A DNA stretch of 64,000 nt from Saccharopolyspora thermophila (lineage in GTDB: Bacteria > Actinomycetota > Actinomycetes > Mycobacteriales > Pseudonocardiaceae). This document shows, one piece after another, positions 15,058 through 23,765 of the stretch. Numbering within the stretch: position 1 is the first letter of the stretch; each line of letters begins with the position of its first letter. A program made the translations under genes and the position numbers. The stretch covers positions 1 through 64,000 of the forward strand of contig NZ_BMMT01000010.1 in assembly GCF_014646075.1 (NCBI RefSeq), given 5' to 3'. The notes under the pieces were generated by a model. It did not search any database, was not told the DNA's origin, and saw nothing but the letters and a program-made list of their open reading frames with translations.

Positions 15058-16215
15058 GTGGACCCGAACTTCGGCACCTACCAGCTGGCCGAGGAGCACG
15101 AAGCGCTGCGCGAGGCGGTGCGCGCGCTGGCCGAGAAGGAGATCGCGCCGCACGCCGCCGAGGTCGACGAGCAGGAGCGCTACCCGCGGGAGGCGTTGCA
15201 GGCCCTGGCCAGGGCCGGCTTCGCCGCGGTGCACGTACCGGAAGCCTACGACGGGCAGGGCGCCGACTCGGTGGCCACCTGCATCGTGATCGAGGAGGTC
15301 GCCCGCGTCTGCGCGTCCTCGTCACTGATTCCGGCGGTGAACAAGCTCGGCACCATGCCGATCCTGCTGTCCGGCTCCGAGGAACTGAAGAAGCTCGTGC
15401 TGCCCTCGATCGCCGCCGGCGAGGCCACCGCGTCCTACGCCCTCTCCGAGCGGGAGGCCGGTTCGGACGCGGCGTCGATGAAGACCCGGGCGCGGCTGGA
15501 TGGCGACCACTGGGTGCTCAACGGCAGCAAGTGCTGGATCACCAACGGCGGCGAGTCGACGTGGTACACCGTCATGGCGGTCACCGACCCGGACAAGGGC
15601 GCCAACGGCATCAGCGCCTTCGTGGTACACGCCGACGACCCCGGGTTCGTGGTCGGCCCCAAGGAGAAGAAGCTCGGCATCAAGGGCTCCCCGACCGTCG
15701 AGCTGTACTTCGAGGACTGCACCATTCCGGCCGACCGCATCATCGGTGAACCCGGCACCGGCTTCAAGACGGCGCTGCGCACCCTCGACCACACCCGGCC
15801 GACCATCGGCGCGCAGGCCGTCGGCATCGCGCAGGGCGCGCTGGACGCCGCACTGGCCTATGTCAAGGAGCGCAAGCAGTTCGGCACGGCCATCGCCGAC
15901 TTCCAGGGCGTGCAGTTCATGCTCGCCGACATGGCGATGAAGATCGAGGCCGCCCGGAACCTGGTCTACCTCGCCGCGGCCCGCGCCGAACGCGGCGAGC
16001 CGAACCTGGGGTTCATCTCCGCTGCGGCGAAGTGCTTCGCCTCCGACGTGGCCATGGAGGTCACCACCGATGCGGTGCAGCTGTTCGGCGGTGCGGGCTA
16101 CACCCGCGACTTTCCTGTCGAGCGGATGATGCGCGACGCCAAGATCACCCAGATCTACGAGGGCACCAACCAGATCCAGCGCATGGTCATGGCCCGGCAG
16201 CTGCTCAAGGGCTGA
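15058..16215 (+). CDS. Acyl-CoA dehydrogenase (FadE25-like)
   Basis: The 385-residue FAD enzyme catalyses alpha,beta-desaturation of acyl-CoA, the first beta-oxidation step. N-terminal, middle and C-terminal domains are in normal order, with YALSEREAGSDAASMKTRA (FAD/acyl signature), WITNGGESTWYTVMAV and QLFGGAGYTRDFPVERMMRD. The catalytic base is the Glu in QIYEGTNQIQRMVMAR. The length is normal for short/medium-chain enzymes. GTG 15058 has GAGGAGG 6 nt upstream. It is divergent from a TetR gene that shares an operator-bearing gap with it. Confidence 0.92.
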   Translation: MDPNFGTYQLAEEHEALREAVRALAEKEIAPHAAEVDEQERYPREALQALARAGFAAVHVPEAYDGQGADSVATCIVIEEVARVCASSSLIPAVNKLGTMPILLSGSEELKKLVLPSIAAGEATASYALSEREAGSDAASMKTRARLDGDHWVLNGSKCWITNGGESTWYTVMAVTDPDKGANGISAFVVHADDPGFVVGPKEKKLGIKGSPTVELYFEDCTIPADRIIGEPGTGFKTALRTLDHTRPTIGAQAVGIAQGALDAALAYVKERKQFGTAIADFQGVQFMLADMAMKIEAARNLVYLAAARAERGEPNLGFISAAAKCFASDVAMEVTTDAVQLFGGAGYTRDFPVERMMRDAKITQIYEGTNQIQRMVMARQLLKG

Positions 16216-16324
16216 ACTCAGGTCACCGCGGGAGGGGGCGTCCAGCAGGCTTTCGCTTCGGGATGACGGCCGCGCGGACGGCCACCACACTGGTGGTTAC
16301 CGCACGCGGACACGGGAGTCAGCC

Positions 16325-16753
16325 ATGAACGTCCTGCGCGATCTGTTCGCCTTCGTCGGCCGCCTCGGCATCGGGATCATCCTGTTCGCGCACGGGTGGC
16401 AGAAGGTCGTCGACATCGGGATGGGCGGAGTCGTCCAGGGCTTCGCCCAGTTCGGTATCCCGCTTCCGGCGGTCAGCGCGTGGTACGTAGCGCTGGTGGA
16501 GCTCATCGGCGGGGCGCTGATGATCCTGGGGTTCCTACTGCCGCTGGTCGGGTTGCTGGTCGCCGTCGCCATGGGAGGGGCGGTCGTGCTGGTGCACCTG
16601 CCCCACGGCCTGTTCGCCCCCATGGGCTTCGAGCTCCCGCTGGCCATCGGCGTCGCGGCGCTGGCGCTGGGCTTCAACGGCGGCCGCTGGTCGATCGACC
16701 ACGCGCTGCTCGGCCGCCGCCGCGCCGTCGAACCGGTGCCGAGCGCGAGCTGA
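16325..16753 (+). CDS. DoxX family membrane protein
   Basis: The 142-residue protein has four TM segments: LGIGIILFAHGWQKVV, AWYVALVELIGGALMILGFL, LVGLLVAVAMGGAVVL and ELPLAIGVAALALGF. This is the DoxX/DoxD topology with the conserved HGWQK near the first helix. Actinobacterial DoxX proteins have been linked to thiol and redox homeostasis, for example with SodA/SseA in mycobacteria. Here the neighbours give no such clue. It is convergent with the next gene, and the stop codons are directly adjacent (16753/16754). Confidence 0.85.
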   Translation: MNVLRDLFAFVGRLGIGIILFAHGWQKVVDIGMGGVVQGFAQFGIPLPAVSAWYVALVELIGGALMILGFLLPLVGLLVAVAMGGAVVLVHLPHGLFAPMGFELPLAIGVAALALGFNGGRWSIDHALLGRRRAVEPVPSAS

Positions 16754-17227
16754 CTAGCCCGCGTCCACCTCGCGGCGTCGCTGCTCGGCGGCGAGGTGGT
16801 TGCCCGCCTCGGCGTACAGGCTGGTCAGCAACCAGGTGCCCACGCCGATGTCGTCACCGATGCCCAGCAGCGGCAGGAACTCCGGGATGAAGTCGACCGG
16901 CGACACCAGGTACACCACCGCCAGCAGCCACAGCGCCAGCTGGTAGCGCGGCAGCGCGGGATTGCGCCCGCGCGCGGCCGACGCGAGCATCGCGGGCACG
17001 GCACGGACGCGCCGCACCGGGCCGCCCACCGGTGCGGCCCGGTGCGCGCGGACCGCGGCCCGCGGCGGGATCCGGCGCCGGACCGCCGCCACGGCCCCGG
17101 CCAGCAGCGTCCCGATGCCCGCCGCGATCAGACCCACCGGCAGCAACCACCCTCCGGTGACCTCGCCGCCGGTCACCACGGCCACGACCACCCCGGCCAC
17201 CACCAGCAGCGCACCGAGCACGATCAC
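16754..17227 (-). CDS. DUF1232 (YkvA-like) membrane protein
   Basis: The 157-residue protein has two N-terminal TM helices (VIVLGALLVVAGVVVAVV and LLPVGLIAAGIGTLLAGAVA), a basic loop, and a C-terminal DUF1232 segment QLALWLLAVVYLVSPVDFIP ending in LPLLGIGDDIGV. The SPVDFIPEF-x-P-x-x-G-x-x-DD pattern defines the family, whose function is unknown. GTG 17227 is preferred because GGGGAGG lies just upstream. It is divergent from murJ. Confidence 0.8.
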   Translation of the reverse strand: MIVLGALLVVAGVVVAVVTGGEVTGGWLLPVGLIAAGIGTLLAGAVAAVRRRIPPRAAVRAHRAAPVGGPVRRVRAVPAMLASAARGRNPALPRYQLALWLLAVVYLVSPVDFIPEFLPLLGIGDDIGVGTWLLTSLYAEAGNHLAAEQRRREVDAG

Positions 17228-17350
17228 CGCGCACCTCCCCGCTCCCCTGCTTCGGATCAGGTTGCCACGCATCGGGTCGCGACGTCGCGCGGGTTCGGCT
17301 CATCCGTGGCACGGTCGGCGCAGATGCGTTGATCGAACCGGAGGAGGAAC

Positions 17351-18979
17351 GTGGTCGACCAGGCGGAACCCGGGGTGCGCGGCACCTCGCTGGCCCGCGC
17401 CAGCAGCGCGATGGCGGTGGCCACGGCCGTGAGCCGGGTCAGCGGCCTGCTGGCGAAGGTGCTGCTGGTGGCGGTGCTCGGGCTGGGCGTGGTCAACGAC
17501 TCGTACACGGTGGCCAACACGCTGCCGACCGTGGTCAACGAGCTGCTGCTCGGCGGGGTGCTGACCAGCATCGCCGTGCCCCTGCTGGTGCGGGCGCAGC
17601 AGGAGGGCGAGCGGCAGGGCGAGTCCTACGCGCAGTGGATGATCACCATGGGGGTGGCGCTGCTGGTCGTGGCCACCACAGTCGCGGTGGCCGCCGCTCC
17701 CCTGCTCACCCACCTCTACCTCGGGCCCGACACCCGGGCCAACGCGGCACTGACCACCGCGTTTGCCTACCTGATGCTGCCCGGGATCGTCTGCTACGGG
17801 CTTTCCGCGCTGCTGCAGGCGGTGCTGAACGTGCGCGGCGTGTTCGCCAGCCCCGCGTGGGCACCCGTGGTCAACAACCTGGTCGTCATCGTCGCGGTGG
17901 CCGGCTACGCCCTGGTGCCCGGGGAGATCTCCACCGACCCGGTGCGCATGGGGGAGCCGAAGTTGCTCGTGCTGGGCGTCGGCACCGCGCTGGGCATCGC
18001 CGCACAGGCCGCGATCATGGCGGTGTCGCTGCGCCGCACCGGGTTCCGGTTCCGCTGGCGGTGGGGCTGGGACCGCAGGTTGTCGGAGTTCGGCGGCCTG
18101 GCCGGGTGGGTCGTGCTGTACACGGTGCTCAGCCAGGTGGGGATGGTGGTGATCATCCGCGTCGCCGGGCAGGGCACCGCCGGCAGCGTGGCAACCTTCA
18201 CCTACGCGTGGCTGCTGTCCCAGGTGCCCTACGGCGTGCTCGGGGTGTCGCTGCTGACCGCGCTGATGCCGCGGATCAGCCGCGCCGCCGCGGTCGGCGA
18301 CGCGCCCCGGTTCGTCGCCGACCTCTCACTGGGCACCCGGATGAGCGCGGTGCTGCTGCTGCCGGTCAGCGGACTGCTGGTGGTGGCCGGGTCGCCGATC
18401 GGGGTGGCGTTCTTCTCGATCGGCGCCAGCGACGTCGCCGCGGCCGACCGGCTCGGCTGGGCGCTGGCCGCCGCCGCGGTGGGCGTGGTGCCCTTCGCCA
18501 TCACGATGCTGCAGCTGCGGGCGTTCTACGCGCTGACGGACGCGCGCACGCCCACCTGGATCAACCTGGTCATGGTCGCCGTGCGCAGCGCGCTGTGCTA
18601 CGTCGCGCTCGCGGTGCTGGACCCGCGCGATCTGGTCATCGGGGTGACCGCGGCGATGTCGCTGAGCTTCGTGGTCGGAGCCGTGGTCGGCCAGCTCTGG
18701 CTGCGCTGGCGCGTCGGCCGGCTGCGCAGCTGGCACACCCTCGGTGGCATCCTGCGCACACTGACGGCCACGCTGCTGGGCTGTGGTTGCTCGGTGGCGG
18801 CGGTGGGGGCGCTGCGCGGCGCGTTCGGGCCGTTCGACCCCCTGGCGGGCGCGTGGATCTCGCTGGGCGTGCACGGGATCGTGGTGCTGGTCGTCAGCTT
18901 CGGCGTGCTCGCGCTCGTCCGCGCACCCGAGCTGGAACCCGCGCTGCTGCGGATGGCGCGGATCGTGCGACGCCGCTGA
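17351..18979 (+). CDS. murJ: Lipid II flippase MurJ (MviN)
   Basis: The 542-residue MOP-superfamily membrane protein has about 14 TM helices. The start region RASSAMAVATAVSRVSGLLAKV, the block VVNDSYTVANTLPTVVNELL and the block YAWLLSQVPYGVLGVSLLTA match actinobacterial MviN proteins, which flip lipid II across the membrane. Start GTG 17351 has GGAGGAGG upstream. It lacks the pseudokinase and extracellular extension found in M. tuberculosis MviN. It is convergent with gatD-murT, so three genes for late peptidoglycan precursor handling lie together. Confidence 0.9.
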   Translation: MVDQAEPGVRGTSLARASSAMAVATAVSRVSGLLAKVLLVAVLGLGVVNDSYTVANTLPTVVNELLLGGVLTSIAVPLLVRAQQEGERQGESYAQWMITMGVALLVVATTVAVAAAPLLTHLYLGPDTRANAALTTAFAYLMLPGIVCYGLSALLQAVLNVRGVFASPAWAPVVNNLVVIVAVAGYALVPGEISTDPVRMGEPKLLVLGVGTALGIAAQAAIMAVSLRRTGFRFRWRWGWDRRLSEFGGLAGWVVLYTVLSQVGMVVIIRVAGQGTAGSVATFTYAWLLSQVPYGVLGVSLLTALMPRISRAAAVGDAPRFVADLSLGTRMSAVLLLPVSGLLVVAGSPIGVAFFSIGASDVAAADRLGWALAAAAVGVVPFAITMLQLRAFYALTDARTPTWINLVMVAVRSALCYVALAVLDPRDLVIGVTAAMSLSFVVGAVVGQLWLRWRVGRLRSWHTLGGILRTLTATLLGCGCSVAAVGALRGAFGPFDPLAGAWISLGVHGIVVLVVSFGVLALVRAPELEPALLRMARIVRRR

Positions 18980-18982
18980 AGG

Positions 18983-19708
18983 TCACTTGCGGTTGCGGGC
19001 GTGCACCCGGGTGCGTTCGGCGCGCAACGCGCTCAGCTCCGGCGGGTCCGGCAGCGGCTCCAGCGGCTCGCCGATCGCCCACTCCAGCAGCAGGTCGGCC
19101 AGCTTCGGGTTGCGTGCCAGCACCGGGCCGTGCAGGTAGGTGCACACCACGTGGCCCCGCACGACACCTTCCGCGTCGTCGTGGCCGTTGCCGATGCCGC
19201 GCACCACCCGGCCGAGCGGCTGCGAGTCCGGGCCGACCCGGGTGCGGCCCAGGTGGTTCTCGAACCCCGTCAGCAGACCGACACCGCCCACGGTGGACCG
19301 GGTCGTGACCTCGCCGATCGCCCGGCCGCTGCCCGGTTCGGTGACCGCGTCGACCAGCCCGAGCCCGTCGTGGCGGACGCCGTCGCCGGTCACGAAGCTG
19401 ATGCCCAGCACCTGCAGGCCGCCGCAGATGCCCAGCACCGGGGCACCGCGCTCGACCGCCCTCCGCAGGCCGGGGCCGCGGTGCAGGAACCGCACCGCCG
19501 CGACCTGCGCGACGTCCTCTCCCCCGCCGATCACGTACAGGTCGCAGGACTCCGGCACGGCCTCGGCCGAGGACAGCACGGTCACGGTCTCGCTGCCGAT
19601 ACCGCGCCACGCCAACCGCTGTGCCAGCACGATGACGTTGCCGCGGTCGCCGTAGGTGCCCAGCAGGTCGGGCAGCACCAGGGCGATGCGGACCTGCTCG
19701 CGACTCAT
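18983..19708 (-). CDS. gatD: Lipid II isoglutaminyl synthase, glutamine amidotransferase subunit GatD
   Basis: The 241-residue class I glutamine amidotransferase (CobB/CobQ-like) releases ammonia from glutamine for MurT. It starts MSREQVRIALVLPDLLGTYG. The nucleophile Cys is in PVLGICGGLQVLG and the catalytic His in VVCTYLHGPVLARNP. The motif YGDRGNVIVLAQR is specific for GatD. The ATG overlaps the murT stop (ATGA), so the two subunits are co-translated. The MurT/GatD complex amidates the alpha-carboxyl of D-Glu in lipid II. Confidence 0.93.
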   Translation of the reverse strand: MSREQVRIALVLPDLLGTYGDRGNVIVLAQRLAWRGIGSETVTVLSSAEAVPESCDLYVIGGGEDVAQVAAVRFLHRGPGLRRAVERGAPVLGICGGLQVLGISFVTGDGVRHDGLGLVDAVTEPGSGRAIGEVTTRSTVGGVGLLTGFENHLGRTRVGPDSQPLGRVVRGIGNGHDDAEGVVRGHVVCTYLHGPVLARNPKLADLLLEWAIGEPLEPLPDPPELSALRAERTRVHARNRK

Positions 19709-21045
19709 CGCCGGCTCCGGGTCACCAGGTCGCGGAACGCCGTGTAGTTGGCGATCACGTCGGGCACGCCGTCCGGTGCGGCCGCGACCGCGTCCTCCAC
19801 ACTGGACACGACCTCGACGGGCACGCCCGCGTAGCGCAACCGCACGGCCAGGTCCAGTGCACGGTCCCCGGCGACCTGCACCCACCGGTCGCGCAGCACC
19901 TCGAAGTCGACGTCCCACAACCAGGACACGTCGTAGCCGTCGGCCTCCCGGCTGTTGACCGACAGCACTAGCCGGCGGCCGTTGCCGGACACCAGGTCGA
20001 GCATCTCCAACCAGCTGGCCGGGTTCTTGGCCAGCAGCAGGCGGACCTGGCGGCCGGCCAGCCGGACCGTGTCGTAGCGGCCCGCGGTCTGCCTGATGCG
20101 GCCGATGCGCGCCAGCGCGGGATCGAGCCCGCAGCCGAGCCGCAACGCTGCTGCCAGGGCGAACGTGGCGTTGACGCGGTTGACGTGCCCGGGCAGCGAC
20201 AGCCTGAGTTGGTGGTGCGTACCGTCGGCGGCCAGCACGCCGGTCGCGGTGACCGTCCAGTCCGCGGCGGGGCGGGCCAGCCCGCAGGAGCACCGCCAGT
20301 CGTCGTCGGTGTCGCCGAGGAACGCGCCGCAGTTCGGGCAGTTCAGCGCGTCGTTCTTCCAGCGCACGCCGCCGGAGATCCAGGTGACCGACGGGTGGTC
20401 GGCGGCGGCGAAGACGATGTTGGGGTCGTCGCGGTTGGCGATCACGTGGGCCCCGGGCGCCTGCGCCAGCGCGCGCCGCAGGCTGGCCGCCACCGTGCGG
20501 ATCTCCCCGACGCGGTCGAGCTGGTCTCGGCTGAGGTTGAGCAGCAGGATCACGGCCGGTTCGAACTCCGCGGTGACCCGCGCCAGGTGCAGTTCGTCGA
20601 CCTCCAGCGCCGCGAACGGCGCGTCGGGCTGGGTCATCAGCGCCGCGACGTGGCCGTCAAGCATGTTCGCGCCGGTGGCGTTGCTGACCGCCGGGGCCTG
20701 CGACCGCAGCGCCTCGGCCACCATCTGCGTGGTGGTGGTCTTGCCGTTCGTTCCGGTGACCATCACGACTCGCCGACCGATCGCCAGCCGGCGCAGCGCC
20801 TGCGGCTGTAGCGTCAACGCGAGCCGACCGCCGATCATCCCGCCGCTGCCCAGGCCCAGCAGCCGCGACAGGGTCGCGGCCAGGCGACCGAGGTCGACCG
20901 CGACCGTGGTGCGCAGGTCCAGGCGGCGAGCGGTCCGTGTCGGTGGCGGCGTCGGCGCGGGGATGACTCGCCAGCGCTGGCCGGTTCGCGCTGCCGGTGC
21001 GCCGTCGATCGCGGTGCGGCGGGTTTCCCGAGTGGTGTCGGTCAT
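19705..21045 (-). CDS. murT: Lipid II isoglutaminyl synthase subunit MurT
   Basis: The 446-residue Mur-ligase-like protein has the ATP-binding P-loop VVMVTGTNGKTTTTQMVAEA, a four-Cys zinc ribbon inserted in the central domain (CPNCG...WRCSCG) and a C-terminal DUF1727 domain (LLAKNPASWLEMLDLVSG). These are the hallmarks of MurT. It uses ATP and ammonia from GatD to amidate lipid II. Start ATG 21045 has GGAGGGA upstream. A longer N-terminal tail than in staphylococcal MurT is normal in actinobacteria. Confidence 0.93.
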   Translation of the reverse strand: MTDTTRETRRTAIDGAPAARTGQRWRVIPAPTPPPTRTARRLDLRTTVAVDLGRLAATLSRLLGLGSGGMIGGRLALTLQPQALRRLAIGRRVVMVTGTNGKTTTTQMVAEALRSQAPAVSNATGANMLDGHVAALMTQPDAPFAALEVDELHLARVTAEFEPAVILLLNLSRDQLDRVGEIRTVAASLRRALAQAPGAHVIANRDDPNIVFAAADHPSVTWISGGVRWKNDALNCPNCGAFLGDTDDDWRCSCGLARPAADWTVTATGVLAADGTHHQLRLSLPGHVNRVNATFALAAALRLGCGLDPALARIGRIRQTAGRYDTVRLAGRQVRLLLAKNPASWLEMLDLVSGNGRRLVLSVNSREADGYDVSWLWDVDFEVLRDRWVQVAGDRALDLAVRLRYAGVPVEVVSSVEDAVAAAPDGVPDVIANYTAFRDLVTRSRR

Positions 21046-21105
21046 GCGTCCCTCCCCCCTTGGTGGCCGCGCGCGGCGGGGCACCAGGTCAGCGGGGGCG
21101 GCGCG

Positions 21106-21282
21106 TCACCACCACTCGGCCGCTTCGGGTCGCGCCGCCCGTCGCTTCCTGGCCAGTGTCGCCCGGGTGCGACGAATCAGCGCGACGATCAACAGCAGGA
21201 CACCGGCGGCGATCGTCGCGGGACCCACCCAACCGTGCAGGGCGGTCAGGCTGGCGGCGGCCGCGTGCTGGGCGAGAGACAT
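21106..21282 (-). CDS. Small single-pass membrane protein
   Basis: The 58-residue protein starts MSLAQHAAAASLTALHGWVG. One TM helix (GPATIAAGVLLLIVALI) is followed by a basic, Arg-rich tail (RRTRATLARKRRAAR). ATG 21282 has a GGGGGG stretch about 12 nt upstream, a weak SD. It lies upstream of murT on the same strand with a 60-bp gap and might be co-transcribed. Function unknown. Confidence 0.55.
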   Translation of the reverse strand: MSLAQHAAAASLTALHGWVGPATIAAGVLLLIVALIRRTRATLARKRRAARPEAAEWW

Positions 21283-21628
21283 CGTGCTCGTGCCCCCCTT
21301 TCGGCGGTTCGGGGCGATCACGGCAATGGTCCGCGCCGGAGCGGCTTTTCCCGGTCACGACATGCCCGTGCGTCACTCCAGCGGGCGTGGTTGCTCCGCT
21401 GGGAGCGGGGCGCGATCACCAAACGCGCTCGATCGGTCGCGGCGAATCCTGCGCGGTGTCGCGGTGTTTCGGCTTCGTGCCAGCGATTCCGCCGTCGTCA
21501 CCGGGCAGTCCGCGCCACGGGTCTCACTCGTTCAGGGACGAAGGTGGGAACACGTTCGGAGATCACCAATGTGCTGGTTAGGCTCGGAGGGGTCCCGCTG
21601 GTGTCCCACCACGCGAAGGGAGCCCGCC
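21283..21628. other. Intergenic 346 bp between two divergent small membrane-protein genes
   Basis: No gene is supported on either strand; the candidate frames are Arg/Ser-rich and unlike proteins. It should contain divergent promoters for the 21106-21282 and 21629-21736 genes, but no consensus element could be assigned with confidence. Confidence 0.45.
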
Positions 21629-21736
21629 GTGACCGAAGCTCTCGTGCTGATCCTGATGACCGGTCTGGCCCTCGGTGGTATCGGCTGGACCATCTGGGAC
21701 ATCCGGACCGATCTGCGTCGCCGCAAGCTGAAATGA
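21629..21736 (+). CDS. 35-residue single-pass membrane peptide
   Basis: This short ORF (MTEALVLILMTGLALGGIGW, then a TIWDIR...RRRKLK tail) has a GAAGGGAG SD 8-9 nt before GTG 21629. It is built like a small regulatory membrane protein: one TM helix (LVLILMTGLALGGIGWTIW) and a strongly basic C-terminus. Function unknown; the SD and clean topology support it being translated. Confidence 0.5.
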   Translation: MTEALVLILMTGLALGGIGWTIWDIRTDLRRRKLK

Positions 21737-21833
21737 CCCGCCGGACGCGAGGAGTTTCGGCGGAAAGAGGCACGCTACCGGATGCCGCCGTAGGCGGCCC
21801 AGGTGGATTGGCCCAACTGCGACGCCGGTTCGA

Positions 21834-22700
21834 TCAGTCCTGTTCCGGATCGGGGTGGCGGGGCTCGTCCTCGGACCTGCCGTAGCGCCAGTAACCCATG
21901 AACGTGACCGCGTCGCGGTGGAAACCGCGCTCCCGGAGCAGGTGCCGCCGGACGGTGGTCACCATGGCTGCCTCCCCGGCCACCCACGCGTACCACTCGC
22001 CTCCCGGCAACGGTGCGGAGCGGACAGCCTCCACCAGCGCCGCCCCCGGCCGCCGCGCGCGGCGCGGCAGCCAGTGCACCTGCACGTCGGCGGTACTGGC
22101 GAGGTGCTGCGCGTCGGCGACGTCGGGGATTTCGACGTAGACCTTCGCCTGCACGCCGCCCGGCAGCGCCGCGAGGATGCCGCCGATCGCGGGGAGCGCG
22201 GTCTCGTCACCGACGAGCAGCGTGCGACCGCGCAGCGCGTCCAACCGGTACTCCACACCGGAGCACCGCACGCCGTGCGGGTGCTCGGCGTTGGGCGCGT
22301 ACACGAGCAACCGGTCCCCTGGCCGGGCCCGACCGGCGAACGCCGAGGCCGGTCCGGTGCCGCCGTGCAGCACGAAGTCCACATCGAACTCGGCGAGTTC
22401 CGGCCGGTGCGCGCGGACGGTGTAGCTGCGCAGCTTCGGGCGGATGTCCGGTGGCAGCTCGCGCAGGGCCTGGTACGGCCGCTCCCCCGTCGGCACGAGT
22501 GGTTCCCGCTGCCCGGGCAACGGGAAGATCATCTTGACCCGCTGGTCGAGCCCGCCGCTGGTCATCGCGGACAACTCGGGACCGGTGAAGGTGATCCGCG
22601 CGACGTGGCGGCTCAGCCGGTGCACCCGGGCGACCTCGATGCGGAACAGGCGGAACGGCGAGGTGACCACATCGGATCGCGGCGGGGTCAGGATCGTCAT
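21834..22700 (-). CDS. Siderophore-interacting FAD/NAD(P)H reductase (ViuB/SIP family)
   Basis: The 288-residue flavin reductase releases iron from ferric siderophores. The FAD-binding domain has LRSYTVRAHRPELAEFDVDF, the RxYTxR motif. The conserved acidic VDFVLHGGTGPASAFA and the NAD-domain GDETALPAIGGILAALPG follow, then the C-terminal motif YWRYG. ATG 22700 is the family start. An iron box of the IdeR/DmdR type lies 44-62 bp upstream, so it should be induced by iron limitation. No siderophore biosynthesis genes are nearby. Confidence 0.92.
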   Translation of the reverse strand: MTILTPPRSDVVTSPFRLFRIEVARVHRLSRHVARITFTGPELSAMTSGGLDQRVKMIFPLPGQREPLVPTGERPYQALRELPPDIRPKLRSYTVRAHRPELAEFDVDFVLHGGTGPASAFAGRARPGDRLLVYAPNAEHPHGVRCSGVEYRLDALRGRTLLVGDETALPAIGGILAALPGGVQAKVYVEIPDVADAQHLASTADVQVHWLPRRARRPGAALVEAVRSAPLPGGEWYAWVAGEAAMVTTVRRHLLRERGFHRDAVTFMGYWRYGRSEDEPRHPDPEQD

Positions 22701-22743
22701 GCGGCAGCTCCGGGTGGTCGGTGCGAACACGAGGATCAACGCT

Positions 22744-22762
22744 TTAACGAAGCCTAACCTAA
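22744..22762 (-). promoter_or_regulatory. Iron box (IdeR/DmdR1-type operator)
   Basis: On the minus strand this 19-mer reads TTAGGTTAGGCTTCGTTAA. It matches the actinobacterial iron-box consensus TTAGGTTAGGCTAACCTAA at 15 of 19 positions, with the whole left half perfect. It lies 43 bp upstream of the siderophore-interacting protein start, where Fe2+-loaded repressor would block transcription. Confidence 0.8.
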
Positions 22763-22819
22763 CTCGATTGCGGACAGTCCGCACCCCCACCCCGTCAACC
22801 GCCGCTCGAACGAAATCGA

Positions 22820-22843
22820 TTTCAATCAACACTGAAACGACGA
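22820..22843 (+). repeat. 24-bp palindromic motif, copy D
   Basis: Copy D reads TTTCAATCAAC-ACTGAAACGACGA. It has the same TTCA-N8-TGAA symmetry and ACACTGAAAC core as the copies at 11258, 11707 and 14133, but a diverged right end. It lies 120 bp upstream of the siderophore-interacting protein start (minus strand) and just past the stop of the NrfD-type gene. Confidence 0.5.
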
Positions 22844-22862
22844 ACATTCCTGAAATATCCGG

Positions 22863-23765
22863 TCAGCTGATGACCTGGTCAGCGCGCTGCCGCTGCGGCA
22901 CCACGGTGTAGCGCGGGTCGCGGGCCGACACGCGACCGGCCTCGAAGATCCCGTAGCGCGTCGCCACCGCTGCCGCGGTCAGGCACGCCCCCGCGGCGAT
23001 GGCGGCGGCCCTGCTGTGCCGCGCGAACAGCGCCGCACCCGCGCCCAGGCCGTTGAGCACCTTTGCCGCGCGCAGTACCGCACCGACGCGCCCCTGCTCG
23101 TAGACCTCGCCGACCATCCCGGCGCGCCGCCGCATCCGCTCGAACGCCCCGAACTCCAGCGCCACACCGGCGACGGCCATCCGGCAGGCCGGTCCCTCGT
23201 CTCCGGGGGCGGCCAGCAGGCCAACCGCTGCCCCGCTGGCCACCGCGCTTCCGGCGAACACGTACGGCAGCTCGCGGTAGACCTCGTGCCAGCCCGGCAC
23301 CGCCGTGTCGGCCAGCAGGACCGCGGTGTAGGTCATCACGGCCGGAGCGACCACCCCGGCAGTCGTGCTCGCGGCCCGGCCCCACCGCGGCAGCAGGCCG
23401 GTCAGGTCGCTGACCGCGCCCGCGGCGGACAGCGCGGAGAACGGGGCGAGGATCCACGAGCCGACGCTCAGCGGCGAGGTCGGCTTGAGCATCCGCAGCA
23501 TGTTCACAAACCGGGCCGGTCGCCCGAGATCATGGACCAGGGCTGCGACGCTGGCGGTGGTCCCGGTCGCGGCGGCCGCGCGCCCGGCGCGGGCCAGCCG
23601 GGCGCGGCCGGTGAGGTCGGCGCACAGCGCCATCGTCGACGACGCCCCGGCCATGCCGCCGAGGTAGAGGTAGGCCGGAACGTCCGGCACCTTCCACACC
23701 GGTGGCTTGATCACCGGCCGGTCGTAGTAGGAGCGGAACTCCGCGCCCCGCTCGCCCCGCGTCAC
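22863..23765 (-). CDS. Formate dehydrogenase membrane subunit, NrfD/PsrC family
   Basis: The 300-residue protein should anchor the formate dehydrogenase in the membrane and pass electrons to menaquinone. After a soluble start with SYYDRPVIKPPVWKVPDVPA (the usual NrfD N-terminal block) come about eight hydrophobic segments, beginning YLYLGGMAGASSTMALCADL. It lacks the four haem-ligating His pattern of E. coli FdnI, so this is the haem-free NrfD type. GTG 23765 overlaps the fdhB stop (GTGA). It is last gene of the fdhA-fdhB-nrfD operon. Confidence 0.82.
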   Translation of the reverse strand: MTRGERGAEFRSYYDRPVIKPPVWKVPDVPAYLYLGGMAGASSTMALCADLTGRARLARAGRAAAATGTTASVAALVHDLGRPARFVNMLRMLKPTSPLSVGSWILAPFSALSAAGAVSDLTGLLPRWGRAASTTAGVVAPAVMTYTAVLLADTAVPGWHEVYRELPYVFAGSAVASGAAVGLLAAPGDEGPACRMAVAGVALEFGAFERMRRRAGMVGEVYEQGRVGAVLRAAKVLNGLGAGAALFARHSRAAAIAAGACLTAAAVATRYGIFEAGRVSARDPRYTVVPQRQRADQVIS

